This document shows positions 34,101-42,543 of a stretch of 64,000 nt of DNA, piece after piece (the first letter of the stretch is position 1; every line of letters begins with the position of its first letter). A model generated the notes under the pieces. The model was given only the letters and a program-made list of their open reading frames with translations, had not been told where the DNA came from and did no database searches. This stretch comes from Colwellia sp. Its GTDB lineage: Bacteria; Pseudomonadota; Gammaproteobacteria; Enterobacterales; Alteromonadaceae. A program made the position numbers and the translations under genes. The stretch lies in the NCBI GenBank assembly GCA_002733765.1, contig NVWU01000004.1, forward strand, positions 1 through 64,000, read 5' to 3'.

Positions 34101-35201
34101 ATTAACATCATCGAGTACAATAAAAGACGCTTGAGAATTTGGTAATGTTGTCGTCATTTGAAAAAGAATATGTTTCATTTGATCACCAGAAAGATCTCTA
34201 AAACTAGCCCACTTCCATGATTTTTTAAGGTTGTTAGTTATTAAAGCTGCTAAATTAGACTTCCCAAGACCAGTACTACCATGTAAAAAAATTACTCCTT
34301 TATCCTTTAGGGTTAGAGTTATTTTATCAACTAGTTTTGCTCTGAATACGCTACCAACTACAACAGGAAAAGGTGCTGAGAATATTGAGCTTTTAGATAA
34401 TTGAGGGATGTCAGAGTGCTCTAGGTTGCCTAATTTAATTAACGCATTCTGCAAAGCATCAAATTGACCTTTAGGTATGGTAACGCTAGTTTTTTCATGA
34501 AAGTATCTAACGAAATCACTTCTTCTTAGTTTTTTAATTCCCTTTACGGTTAGAATATCTGCTGTTTTCTTTATTAAATGAGATAAAACTTTGGTTGACT
34601 CAACGGGGTCAACATTTAAAGCCATTCCATGATTTATTAATCTGTCTTCTATCTCTAGTTCAATGGTTTCGCGAGGTTTGTTATCTAAATCCCAGTATAT
34701 TCTTTTTATTATTTGTCGTTGAACATCTTCAGGAGAAGCTTGCTCTAAATATTCACTTAGCTCCTCACTTAACTTTAAGCTCTTCAAAAATTTATGCAAT
34801 GGCTCTACAGAAGAATTTTCTAATTGGACATTTCGCCAATAATCTAACCCTTTTATGCCCTTTCCAAGTGGGCTGCCATTTTCTTGTCCGGCACTTGCTG
34901 TCGCTAAAAAACGTAATGAAACATCATAAGTAGGGTTTTTATTAAAATGCTCCCAAAAGTTATTTAAAGTTTCAATGACTGAGCTAGAGCGTAATGTCAG
35001 GTTTGAAGAAGTATCTTTTACTTGAGTAGCGACAACTTGATTCGTTTCATGAACATCGAAATCTTCCGCTCCTTCTAAGATTAGAACTTCACTTTCTTTA
35101 AGGTTTATCCAAGCCAAAACACTCTGGTATACTTGATACACATACCCCTTAATACTATCGGTAGCATCTCTATTAGGATTAACTTCAAAGTTTTCAGGCA
35201 T
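31197..35201 (-). CDS. STAND NTPase with nuclease-like N-terminus (Avs-like)
   Basis: 1,334 residues. The N-terminal 100 resemble the Cap4/DUF4297-type nuclease: GYVYQVYQSVLAW, acidic EGAEDFDV (Glu43, Glu46, Asp47) and the Gln60-x-Lys62 of ATQVKD. A STAND P-loop ATPase follows: Walker A HGSTGLGKS at 307-315 and Walker B FIVLDDV at 360-366. The region from about 560 to 1,300 is helical and repeat-like (TPR-type texts ALALYVKTLKLLS, EAIKLAKLALTLNG). This layout matches antiviral STAND (Avs) proteins, in which a C-terminal sensor binds a phage protein and the nuclease is released. The ligand is unknown. It is a single gene next to the integrase. Confidence 0.8.
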   Translation of the reverse strand: MPENFEVNPNRDATDSIKGYVYQVYQSVLAWINLKESEVLILEGAEDFDVHETNQVVATQVKDTSSNLTLRSSSVIETLNNFWEHFNKNPTYDVSLRFLATASAGQENGSPLGKGIKGLDYWRNVQLENSSVEPLHKFLKSLKLSEELSEYLEQASPEDVQRQIIKRIYWDLDNKPRETIELEIEDRLINHGMALNVDPVESTKVLSHLIKKTADILTVKGIKKLRRSDFVRYFHEKTSVTIPKGQFDALQNALIKLGNLEHSDIPQLSKSSIFSAPFPVVVGSVFRAKLVDKITLTLKDKGVIFLHGSTGLGKSNLAALITNNLKKSWKWASFRDLSGDQMKHILFQMTTTLPNSQASFIVLDDVNFSNFKLFEREIVLFVLSIMNSNGLIVFTGQTNPPFSFLSKISVDNTCEFSVPYFEEADISEMLGNFGLADSKYISSWSKVIWMNTFGHPQLIHARILGLKSKNWPEITKKDILKPDEIEKIKEGIAKSLVNELPTETVRTLAYRLSIISGSFTRDVALALASLPPEINLPGEVFDHLVGPWVERESEERFRLSPLLSGAANKVFPEKGIKDIHAEIGLSIIKRKSLNLQEISSAFFHGYLGKNEHVLTILSNLIVTEISEHVSLLYDSLRWFTLVSLAKNEVIYDGNPYIDLILRLSQFKLIASSPNKEDAVEVVKRLEETLNRLEKTSKKSQHEMSESLVYGIVLIAIDVPIPSSIALRLLSRFMDIGANNEMLNSLLIAYPEKNKHIKDIGNNSSLQVMFSLHTSRVKSTTDLIDLIEALDCLEQNKRDLFLATQSELDFESIMVNQVWWTEAQKDGFDAKKTLAAYQFALEKFKNWNALKYVKTCYVAMAVITDEYLFLKDDAITLLDEAEKEFPNDANIINQRAKILFGTDKNEEAIKLAKLALTLNGLPDIEYLFTCRNAGIECAKASDWLGAANLFLTGFEKGENSEFQKGMAVGLLADAAFAHWKSKNFKEALALYVKTLKLLSSIPYADDLKAHHLHVTVRHSVTWITMELQKEGSSDLVEPYPGMCSNQEPDKKIVEHKIVGLASIWVLLDIASKVLDVDIGVSQVELKELTAHPLRATETFRRNVVLELAYKDGNFDLLIEKLIVVQEVFELHKSRESVSFEQRSDQPIPSLPKDFWANEVNLSFVKNAIIKASITLTVLCKNLPINKWKKDLNKFNALTANIDNFLAVLEGRKIVHDGVQERAAQAIFLLRGDILVPSDLWMASFRVLDALIGDSLWVESYAEKLFTACWFNAATNQKAYFSSPDIICPQIELVCLSKSITGKAKLAQLLKISAHYLGRRLSGNVIDRLTQLTQSK

Positions 35202-35404
35202 ATGGTTGTTTATTAGTTAGTGATTAAATTGTAAATAATAATACCATGTATGTATAAATACTCACTCTAAAAGTCAAAGTATTTAGGTTAAGTGCCGCTC
35301 TACTATATGGGTATAAGTTCTTTGTGACACTAAGTGTTAGATAAGAAAAAGTTTAGTGTTAGTCCTTCTTTTATAAAGGCGAATAAGAATTATTCATTAA
35401 CGTT

Positions 35405-36649
35405 CTAGCCGCCGACTTTTTCCAGTCCTTTAAATCCAGCGACGGATAGACTACCTATTGATGCTTGTTGTATATGTTCACTCCACCAGCACATCAATTC
35501 TCTTCGGCTCTCTAAGTATTCTGCACGATTGTAAGCTCTTCTAACTTCATTTTTATCCACATGAGATAGCGCAGCTTCAATTACATCGGAATTAAAACCC
35601 TTTTCGTTTAGCGTTGTGCTAGCTAAAGCTCGTAAGCCATGGGCAACTAATCTATTTTTATATCCCATGCGTATGAGTGCTTTGTTTGCTGTTTCAACAT
35701 TACAATGTTTTTTGTGGTCGATATGTGATGGAAATAAGTGTGTTCGATGACCAGTAATAGGCTTTAAACGTTCAAGTATTTCCATTGCTTGTTCGGTAAG
35801 TGGTACTTTATGCTCTAACCGCATTTTCATGCGCTCGGCAGGAATAACCCATAATTTATTCTCTAAATCAATTTCTGACCACTCGGCTTTAGCACTTTCG
35901 CTGGGTCGAGTCATTGTGTGAAGTTGCCACTCAATTAAGCATCTAGTGACCAGTTTAATGCTGGCGTAACTGATGTCCTTCATTAACTTCCCTAATTCAT
36001 GGGGCTTAATGGTTGGCATATTAGTTACTTTTGGAGCAGAAAATGCGCTACGAATACCAGACAGGGGGTTGTGTTGTAATATCCCTGTATTTAGGGCATG
36101 GGTCATTATGTTGTTTAAATGGCCAATGATTTTTCCTGTTGTTTCTAGGTTGCCTTTAGCCGCTAAAGGTTTTAGTGCCTCAATCGCTTCTGGTGCTAAT
36201 ATTTTATCTATTGGTCTGTGACCTAATTTAGGGAAAACGTGATTTTCAAACTTACGCCATAGGCTTTTAGCAGTAACATCAGCAATAGTAGTTTTCTTGA
36301 TGGCAAACCAATCTGTCGCAACACTCTTTAAAGTATGGCTAGCTAAAAGCAATTGCTCTCGGTGCTGGTCATCTTTGTATTCTTTAGGGTCAATATCTTT
36401 TGCTAAAAGCTCTCTTGATGCTACTCGCTTCTTTCTGGCCTCTAGTATTGATACTTCTGGATAAGCTCCAAGACTTAATGAAGTACGTTTTTTTGTGAAA
36501 GGTTTGAAGTAATCTAACAGCCATTGTTTAGAGCCGTTTGGCATAATACGTAGTTGTAAGCCGTCACCATCAGATAGCTTATAAATCTTTTCTTTAGGTT
36601 TTGCCTGTTTAACTTGTGTATTGGTAAGAGGATTTACTTTTTTAGCCAT
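35405..36649 (-). CDS. P4-type tyrosine integrase of the island
   Basis: 414 residues. An N-terminal DUF4102 domain (LTNTQVKQAKPKEKIYKLSD) precedes the core-binding and catalytic domains. Catalytic residues are Arg in TRPSESAKAEW, His-x-x-Arg in VAHGLRALAST, His in LSHVDKNEVRR and Tyr in AYNRAEYLE. It lies 165 bases from the tRNA-Val 3' end with arm-type repeats in between, which is the standard layout for islands that enter tRNA genes. The reading frame is intact, so the island may still be mobile. Confidence 0.92.
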   Translation of the reverse strand: MAKKVNPLTNTQVKQAKPKEKIYKLSDGDGLQLRIMPNGSKQWLLDYFKPFTKKRTSLSLGAYPEVSILEARKKRVASRELLAKDIDPKEYKDDQHREQLLLASHTLKSVATDWFAIKKTTIADVTAKSLWRKFENHVFPKLGHRPIDKILAPEAIEALKPLAAKGNLETTGKIIGHLNNIMTHALNTGILQHNPLSGIRSAFSAPKVTNMPTIKPHELGKLMKDISYASIKLVTRCLIEWQLHTMTRPSESAKAEWSEIDLENKLWVIPAERMKMRLEHKVPLTEQAMEILERLKPITGHRTHLFPSHIDHKKHCNVETANKALIRMGYKNRLVAHGLRALASTTLNEKGFNSDVIEAALSHVDKNEVRRAYNRAEYLESRRELMCWWSEHIQQASIGSLSVAGFKGLEKVGG

Positions 36650-36651
36650 TT

Positions 36652-36702
36652 TAGTAGTACAACTTTTGTTAGATAAATGCTGTACTACTAAATGTACTAC
36701 TA
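36652..36702. promoter_or_regulatory. Putative integrase arm-type sites, right end
   Basis: TGTACTACTA occurs at 36681-36690 and 36693-36702, and inverted as TAGTAGTACA at 36652-36661. The inverted copy touches the integrase start codon, so integrase binding could also repress its own gene. Confidence 0.6.
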
Positions 36703-36746
36703 AAAAGTGCAGATGTCACGGGACAGGAATGGAAGGTAATGGACAT

Positions 36747-36786
36747 AAAAAAACCCGTAAAGCTTGTTTTATAAGGCTTTACGGGT
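36747..36786 (-). terminator. Terminator of tRNA-Val
   Basis: On the minus strand ACCCGTAAAGC pairs with GCTTTACGGGT and seven T follow. It is supplied by the integrated element. A homologous stem with compensating base changes is found at the left boundary, near 12187-12222. Confidence 0.75.
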
Positions 36787-36814
36787 CTTTAACGGTTCTT
36801 AATGAACCTGTGTT

Positions 36815-36891
36815 TGGTGCTCGCTGCGGGACTCGAACCTGCGACACCTTGCATGTCATGCAAGTACTCTAACCAACTGAGCTAAGCGAGC
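36815..36891 (-). tRNA. tRNA-Val (GAC)
   Basis: 77 bases including an encoded CCA. The acceptor stem GCTCGCT pairs with AGCGAGC. The D arm is GCTC-AGTTGGTTA-GAGT. The anticodon stem CTTGC/GCAAG holds the loop ATGACAT, giving anticodon GAC. The T arm is GCAGG-TTCGAGT-CCCGC. The 3' end is the integration target of the island and the gene was restored by it. A possible -10 (TAAATA) lies about 12 bases upstream. Confidence 0.93.
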
Positions 36892-37045
36892 TTTTTTTTA
36901 TATTTACAACTCGTTGAATGTTTCAACGGGGGCTATGTTAGCTTTCAACTATCTTGCTTGCAAGTGCTTTTGATTAAATTGACTTAAATTAAGTTTAGTT
37001 GCTTGTTTTTAAAGCAAGAATGTTAATAAAATTACTTTAATTGGT

Positions 37046-38419
37046 TTAAGCAGCTTGTTCATACATAATTGCTACACGTTTTTGAATGATATTTAACCGC
37101 CAAGAAAGTAAAATTGCTGCGGTAGTTAACCCTGTGATAAATCCTATCCAAAAGCCATACGCGCCAATTCTAGGAATAACCCAGTCAGTAACTCCTAAAA
37201 CTAACCCAACGGTTAAACCAACTAACCAATAGGAGACAAAGGTAATGTATAAAATAGATTTAGTGTCTTTATAGCCCCTAAGTGCTCCAGCAGAAACAAC
37301 TTGTACGGTATCTGAGAATTGGTATAAAGAAGCGAGTAACATCAAATTTGCTGCTAATTCAATAATACGGATTTCGGTAGTGTAAATTCCAGCAATATAC
37401 TCTCTAAAAACAACTGAAATTGTTGCTGTGAACATGGCTAATATTAACCCTAGAATAATGGAATAAAGTGTATAGTCTTTCGCTTGTTGAGCATTCTTAT
37501 GTCCAATAGCATAGCCAACTTTGATGGTAGTTGCCATTGCTAAACTTAAGGGCACCATGAATATTAATCCGGTAAAGTTAAGTGCTATTTGATGGCTTGC
37601 GACAACTTCAGCGCCAAAGGGCACCAAAATAATAGCGACAATAGCAAATAAACTTACTTCAAAAAGTAATGATAGTGCGATGGGGATACCTAAGAGTAAA
37701 ATGTTTTTAATTTTAGCAATATTAGGCCAGTAGAACTTTTCAAAAAGTGACGCTTTTTTTAATATTTTTGATCGATAGGCATAAATCATCATACTGATAA
37801 ACATTGCCCAGTAAACTAATGCTGTTGCTATGCCACAACCGGCACCGCCGAATGCAGGAATACCAAACTCACCATAGATAAATATATAATTGGCAGGGAT
37901 GTTAATGACTAAACCAATAATGCTTATTATCATTGTTGGTTTAGTATATGACAATCCTTCGGAGTAATTTCGCAGCACAAGGTAGAGACAATAACCGGGT
38001 GCTCCCCAAACAATATACTGTAAATAATCGAATAATAAAGGTTTTAGGTTACCCTCTAATTCTATGTGGGGAGAAATTATGGGCGCAATAATGTAGTAAA
38101 GCCCAATAAGTGATAAACCTAAGGCTAGGGCTATCCATGCGGTTTGATATGTTTGTTCGCTAATAGCGGTGTAATTTTTTGCACCAGCAAGTTGAGAAAC
38201 AATGGCAGCAAGTGCCATGACCAAGCCATAAATAGTTAAGATTAATGGTAACCAAATGCTATTTGCTACGGCAACCGCTGCCATATCGATAGCACTAACA
38301 CGACCAGCCATCACAATATCAATAAAGCCCATTAAATTTTGAATTAACTGGGCAATTAAAATAGGGTAGGTGAGTTTAAGTAAACTTTTTGTATGAATGG
38401 AAAAAGAGGCAAAGTTCAT
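37046..38419 (-). CDS. MATE family efflux transporter
   Basis: 457 residues with about twelve membrane spans in two similar halves. It has the MATE opening SLLKLTYPILIAQLIQNLMG, then VDIVMAGRVSAIDMAAVAVA-like texts and GLVMALAAIVSQLAGA. NorM-like proteins export cationic drugs in exchange for sodium or protons; the marine origin suggests sodium. It stands alone beyond the tRNA, and the substrate is unknown. Confidence 0.88.
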   Translation of the reverse strand: MNFASFSIHTKSLLKLTYPILIAQLIQNLMGFIDIVMAGRVSAIDMAAVAVANSIWLPLILTIYGLVMALAAIVSQLAGAKNYTAISEQTYQTAWIALALGLSLIGLYYIIAPIISPHIELEGNLKPLLFDYLQYIVWGAPGYCLYLVLRNYSEGLSYTKPTMIISIIGLVINIPANYIFIYGEFGIPAFGGAGCGIATALVYWAMFISMMIYAYRSKILKKASLFEKFYWPNIAKIKNILLLGIPIALSLLFEVSLFAIVAIILVPFGAEVVASHQIALNFTGLIFMVPLSLAMATTIKVGYAIGHKNAQQAKDYTLYSIILGLILAMFTATISVVFREYIAGIYTTEIRIIELAANLMLLASLYQFSDTVQVVSAGALRGYKDTKSILYITFVSYWLVGLTVGLVLGVTDWVIPRIGAYGFWIGFITGLTTAAILLSWRLNIIQKRVAIMYEQAA

Positions 38420-38527
38420 TAGACTTAAAGAATCAAAGAGAATATACGAAGCGCTATACTATTGAATAAGTACTTTTCAAGCAAGGCTTAACTACTAGGT
38501 ATAAATTATATTCTGCAAAAAATAGGT

Positions 38528-38734
38528 TTAAAAAATTTGTTCATCATCGCTATCAATGGCTAGTTGGATTTTTTGGTAGTATTCATCAATGTGCAGGTGG
38601 TAATGAATTTCTTTACAGCAAGCAGGACATTCATCGTAATAGTCTTGATCGCCGCCAGATGCATCAATAGATATTCTTATGTGGTGTCCACAGTGTGGGC
38701 ATTCAATGCGTTTTTCACTAATATTTTTAGTCAT
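38528..38734 (-). CDS. CPXCG-motif cysteine-rich protein
   Basis: 68 residues from the ATG at 38734; a TTG 12 bases earlier is the alternative start. Two CxxC pairs, IECPHCGH and DECPACCK, are placed 20-25 residues apart and form a probable zinc ribbon. This matches the small CPXCG family of gammaproteobacteria, of unknown function. No operon partner overlaps it. Confidence 0.8.
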   Translation of the reverse strand: MTKNISEKRIECPHCGHHIRISIDASGGDQDYYDECPACCKEIHYHLHIDEYYQKIQLAIDSDDEQIF

Positions 38735-38785
38735 AACGTTTACCAATCATTTAAATGTTATTTTAGAATTTTATGCTGATCTTAA

Positions 38786-39694
38786 TCAATGAACTGTCAT
38801 TGATATAATACGAGATAGTGTTGCTTTTGCTTGTTCTATGTATATGCCGCCGAAAATATTGGCGTGATTGAGAATATGATAAAAATTATAAACAATCTTG
38901 CGTTGTTCATAGCCCTTATCAAGCGGATATTCAGCTTGATAGCCGTGGTAAAAATCAACAGGGAAGTGGCCAAACAATTCGGTCATGGCAATATCTACCT
39001 CTCGGTCACCGTAGTAACAAGCAGGATCAAATATCATGCCTTGTTCAAAAGTAAAGCCAGTATTGCCTTGCCATAAGTCACCATGGACTAAGCAAGGTGT
39101 TACATAATGGTGTAATAAAACGTCATGACAAATTTTAGCGATGTGATCTATGCTGCCGAGGATAATTGATTTTTCAGAAAGTAGTTGTAGTTGCCAAGCA
39201 ATACGTTGTTGTGAGAAAAATGTTGTCCAATTACTGCTCCAATTATTTGGTTGAATAGTGTTACCAATAAAATTGTCATGTTGCCAACCGAATTGACCAT
39301 GGGAGGTTTCTTGGTGCATTTGCGCTAATTGTTGTCCAAGTTGATACCAAAGTACAGGCTTTGCTTTACTGAAATTGATATAATCAAGCACTAAAAAACT
39401 TTTATCTAAACTAATGCCGATAGTCGTTACATCAGGGCAAGCAATATGGGTTAATTGTTTTAATTGCTTTAGTGAATAAGCTTCAGCCTGAAAATTAATT
39501 AAGTTTTCTTTACTATTTAATTTAACAAAAAAACTGTGTTTATCATTTGAGATCTTAAAAGAAAGGTTTAATGGTTGATCATTGAAATCGATAGGGTTGC
39601 CACTAGAAAGACCAGCAGATAATGAGTTTTTTTCTTTAATTGTAAACGGTACACCTATTTCAGCACTAATTGCTTGTTCAATAAGATGCCACAT
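38786..39694 (-). CDS. Fructosamine-kinase family protein
   Basis: 302 residues from the ATG at 39694 (MWHLIEQAIS); the longer frame begins with TTG and lacks a ribosome site. Kinase-like fold with FFVKLNSKEN (ATP-site Lys), catalytic LVHGDLWQGNTGF near residue 195 and the metal motif IFDPACYYGDREVD near 215. Members phosphorylate ketoamines so that glycated proteins can be repaired; bacterial substrates are poorly known. Confidence 0.85.
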   Translation of the reverse strand: MWHLIEQAISAEIGVPFTIKEKNSLSAGLSSGNPIDFNDQPLNLSFKISNDKHSFFVKLNSKENLINFQAEAYSLKQLKQLTHIACPDVTTIGISLDKSFLVLDYINFSKAKPVLWYQLGQQLAQMHQETSHGQFGWQHDNFIGNTIQPNNWSSNWTTFFSQQRIAWQLQLLSEKSIILGSIDHIAKICHDVLLHHYVTPCLVHGDLWQGNTGFTFEQGMIFDPACYYGDREVDIAMTELFGHFPVDFYHGYQAEYPLDKGYEQRKIVYNFYHILNHANIFGGIYIEQAKATLSRIISMTVH

Positions 39695-39928
39695 AATAAT
39701 CACCAGTGTTGAAAGGCTTTCCCTAAACATAAATGTAGTATAGCTGCTTTTATTCAAACTGCTTACGGGTTAATATCATAGCAATCAAACTAACTAAGTA
39801 ATTTTTTAAAGGGGATAAATCCCTAATAACTTCTTTGCTTTCAATCCTTATAGCTTGTTATTTCTCACTCAATGGTCTTGTTTTTGAACGTTTATTCTCA
39901 TTAAAATTTAACCCATTTATTAATGGGT

Positions 39929-40258
39929 TTACTCGTCAACTTTTAGGTATTTCAATTTATTAGGGATATCATCCCATTTTTTTGCATCTTCAGGAGGAGC
40001 TTTCACTTCAGTAATTCTTGGCCATATTTGGGCAAGCTCTGCATTTAATTGAATGAATTCTTTTTGGTCTTCAGGAACATCATCTTCTTGGTAAATTGCC
40101 CCCACAGGGCATTCGACAGGGCATAAATCACAGTCAATACAATCATCGGGGCTTATCACTAAAAAGTTAGGTCCCTCAAAAAATGCTTCTGCTGGACACA
40201 CTGACACGCAGTCGGTGTATTTACAGCGAATACAGTTATCGGTAACAACAAAGGTCAT
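39929..40258 (-). CDS. fdxA: 7Fe ferredoxin, FdxA type
   Basis: 109 residues. Two cluster motifs near the N-terminus: [14 protein letters not shown] (3Fe-4S/4Fe-4S type with an extended first spacer) and [12 protein letters not shown]. It has the family tail of about 50 residues with [14 protein letters not shown]. It serves as an electron carrier. It is divergent from the FAD oxidoreductase at 40515, a possible partner by position only. Confidence 0.88.
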   Translation of the reverse strand: MTFVVTDNCIRCKYTDCVSVCPAEAFFEGPNFLVISPDDCIDCDLCPVECPVGAIYQEDDVPEDQKEFIQLNAELAQIWPRITEVKAPPEDAKKWDDIPNKLKYLKVDE

Positions 40259-40514
40259 GTTTGATTCTATAGCGGGTAAGTAATGTTGGCGATCATACCT
40301 TTCTTGCCGTTAAATTCAATCTCTGTTTTAACGGCTTATATATTGCGTTATTAATTTTGATAAGGGCGTAACCATTATCTTCAATCAATGCTTTGGCTCT
40401 AAGCCTTTTAATGATCGCTAAATGGTGAATTAATTAATTCAATTGGTATGCTCATAACTATCAGGTAAAATAGTATCAGATTTTATCACTCTTCTTATTT
40501 TTGGATTTCAAACC

Positions 40515-42191
40515 ATGTTGCGCCTAACCGATATTAAATTACCGTTGAATCACCAAGCTGATGCTATTGAGCAAGCAATACTTAAAAAGCTGGCGATAAC
40601 TAAAGATGACTTAGTCGACTTCAGCATATTTAAACGTGGTTATGATGCACGTAAAAAAAATAAAATTTTGCTTATTTACACGCTTGATCTGAGCACTAAG
40701 CTAGATCAAGCGTTACTCGAAAAATTCAGCCACGATCCCCATGTAAAACTAACGCCAAATATGGAGTATAACTTTGTCGCTAGCGCGCCGGAAAATATAA
40801 AGCAACGTCCCGTCGTTATTGGTATGGGGCCTTGTGGTTTGTTTGTTGGTTTAGTACTAGCGCAAATGGGGTTTAAACCTATTGTTTTAGAGCGTGGTCA
40901 AGAGGTACGTCAGCGTACTAAAGATACTTTTGGCTTCTGGCGGAAAAAAATACTTAATACTGAATCAAATGTTCAATTTGGAGAGGGGGGCGCGGGCACT
41001 TTTTCTGATGGTAAACTTTATAGCCAAGTTAAAGATCCTAAACATTATAGTCGTAAAGTACTAAATGAGTTTGTTGAAGCGGGAGCACCGGCAGAAATAT
41101 TGTTTGTTAGTAAACCGCATATTGGCACATTTAAGTTAGTCACTATGGTTGAAAAAATGCGTGCTAAAATTTTTGAACTGGGTGGGGAAGTTCGTTTTGG
41201 AGAAAGAGTTGAACAGATTCATTTTGAAAATGATGACACAATAGTCTTTGATGAAGATGCATTGGCAGACTTTAGCGCTAAACAAGTTACTGGTTTAACA
41301 CTTGCCAGTGGTGAACATATTGCAACGCGTCATATTGCCTTGGCTATCGGCCATAGTGCTCGTGATACGTTTAAAATGCTCCATGAGCAAGGTGTTTATA
41401 TAAAAGCCAAACCATTTTCTGTCGGCTTTCGTATAGAGCATGAGCAGTCGGTTATTGATGAGGCGCGTTTTGGTCAAAATGCCGGTAATGAAATTTTAGG
41501 CGCAGCAGATTACAAGTTAGTTCATCATTGCAGTAATGGGCGCTCTGTTTATAGCTTTTGTATGTGCCCGGGCGGAACTGTTGTGGCTGCAGCCTCAGAA
41601 GAAGGCCATTTGGTTACTAATGGTATGAGTCAATATTCGCGACATGAGCGCAATGCAAATAGTGCTATTGTGGTTGGCATTGAGCCGAGTGATTTCTCTA
41701 AAGGTGATTTTGGTGATCGTAATGATGGTGTACTTGCCGGTATTGAGTTTCAACGTAACTTAGAGAAAAAAGCCTTTAAAATGGGGGGCGAAAGTTATGA
41801 TGCGCCAGTACAACTAGTCGGAGACTTCTTAGCGGGTAGAAAAAGTGGTGAGCATGGTAGTGTTACCCCATCGTATAAACCCGGCGTAACTTATTGTGAC
41901 TTAAGTGAAGCGTTGCCTGATTATGCGGTCACGGCTATTCGCGAAGCGTTACCAGCATTTGAAAGAAAAATTAAAGGCTTCTCTATGAATGAAGCGACTT
42001 TAACCGCAGTAGAAACTCGTACCTCATCACCAATACAAATAACGCGTGATAAACAAACGTTACAAAGCCTAAATACTAAAGGTTTATACCCTGCAGGTGA
42101 AGGGGCAGGTTATGCAGGTGGTATATTATCGGCAGGTATTGACGGTATAAAAATCGCCGAAGCGATGGCATTGTCAATGTTAAAAGAATAA
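40515..42191 (+). CDS. FAD-dependent oxidoreductase (COG2509-like)
   Basis: 558 residues. The N-terminal 90 form a small alpha/beta domain (LPLNHQADAIEQAILKKL). A Rossmann FAD motif VIGMGPCGLFVGLVLAQ follows near 99-115, then NVQFGEGGAGTFSDGKLY near 155, and the C-terminal FAD loop GLYPAGEGAGYAGGILSAG. The family has no settled substrate. The protein is complete and stands as a single gene. Confidence 0.82.
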   Translation: MLRLTDIKLPLNHQADAIEQAILKKLAITKDDLVDFSIFKRGYDARKKNKILLIYTLDLSTKLDQALLEKFSHDPHVKLTPNMEYNFVASAPENIKQRPVVIGMGPCGLFVGLVLAQMGFKPIVLERGQEVRQRTKDTFGFWRKKILNTESNVQFGEGGAGTFSDGKLYSQVKDPKHYSRKVLNEFVEAGAPAEILFVSKPHIGTFKLVTMVEKMRAKIFELGGEVRFGERVEQIHFENDDTIVFDEDALADFSAKQVTGLTLASGEHIATRHIALAIGHSARDTFKMLHEQGVYIKAKPFSVGFRIEHEQSVIDEARFGQNAGNEILGAADYKLVHHCSNGRSVYSFCMCPGGTVVAAASEEGHLVTNGMSQYSRHERNANSAIVVGIEPSDFSKGDFGDRNDGVLAGIEFQRNLEKKAFKMGGESYDAPVQLVGDFLAGRKSGEHGSVTPSYKPGVTYCDLSEALPDYAVTAIREALPAFERKIKGFSMNEATLTAVETRTSSPIQITRDKQTLQSLNTKGLYPAGEGAGYAGGILSAGIDGIKIAEAMALSMLKE

Positions 42192-42360
42192 CCGACTCTA
42201 ACTTAGCGCGGCAACTCCTAGTCTAAAAATCTTATATGCTGCGTTACTTATTTCGACAATAGAATATCTATTCTCTCCAATCAATAACTACCTGCATATA
42301 TGTAGGTAATTAGGTTCAGTCTGGGACACTGAACCTGTGCCTTACACCTATTAATTCTCT

Positions 42361-42394
42361 CTGAATGATTAATTCATTATTTCAATTGGCATTA
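42361..42394. repeat. Interspersed 34-bp repeat, copy 1
   Basis: Matches 53456-53489 with three mismatches in 34, including CTGAATGAT and TTCAATTGGCATTA. This copy lacks the left arm of the second one. A third degenerate piece lies near 40425-40448. Confidence 0.5.
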
Positions 42395-42446
42395 TTCAAT
42401 AATTTACTCCTATACTGAGTAAAGTCACAAATGAACTGTGATTTCC

Positions 42447-42478
42447 TTACATCACTTGATATATATCAAGTGATGTAA
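42447..42478. promoter_or_regulatory. FNR box within a 32-bp perfect palindrome
   Basis: All 32 bases are self-complementary. The centre, TTGATATATATCAA at 42456-42469, equals the FNR consensus TTGAT-N4-ATCAA. It lies 75 bases before napE and at the right spacing for class II activation. Oxygen limitation should switch on the nitrate reductase operon. Confidence 0.8.
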
Positions 42479-42543
42479 ATGAACAAGCTATTATTATGTG
42501 CTTTATATTTAGCTTACTCTAATCATAAACTTCCGAGAGAATT

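Larger units (their letters stand above)
36644..36835. repeat. Integrase promoter and right attachment region (partner of 12078-12270)
   Basis: This is the intact counterpart of the left boundary. From integrase codon 2 it runs through three arm repeats and the tRNA terminator to the 3' end of the tRNA. The last 95 bases (36741-36835) align to 12176-12270 at equal length. Confidence 0.75.
42192..42543. promoter_or_regulatory. nap promoter region
   Basis: A 352-base gap with a weak hairpin AGGTTCAG...CTGAACCT at 42312-42336, an interspersed repeat at 42361-42394 and the FNR box described separately. A -10-like TATTAT at 42492-42497 is placed so that the FNR centre falls about 41.5 bases before the expected start. 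Confidence 0.6.

Noticed and set aside
21938-35201. A CRISPR array or restriction-modification system in the defence block
   Set aside because: No regularly spaced repeats, no Cas-like proteins and no DNA methyltransferase motif in this block. The only NPPF motif in the window is in rlmF, an rRNA enzyme.
12078-36891. The island as an intact prophage
   Set aside because: No capsid, portal, terminase or tail genes. The Gp2-like and AlpA proteins occur in islands and satellites.
12078-36891. The island as a conjugative element
   Set aside because: No type IV secretion genes or coupling protein. Only the HUH-like protein could hint at mobilisation.
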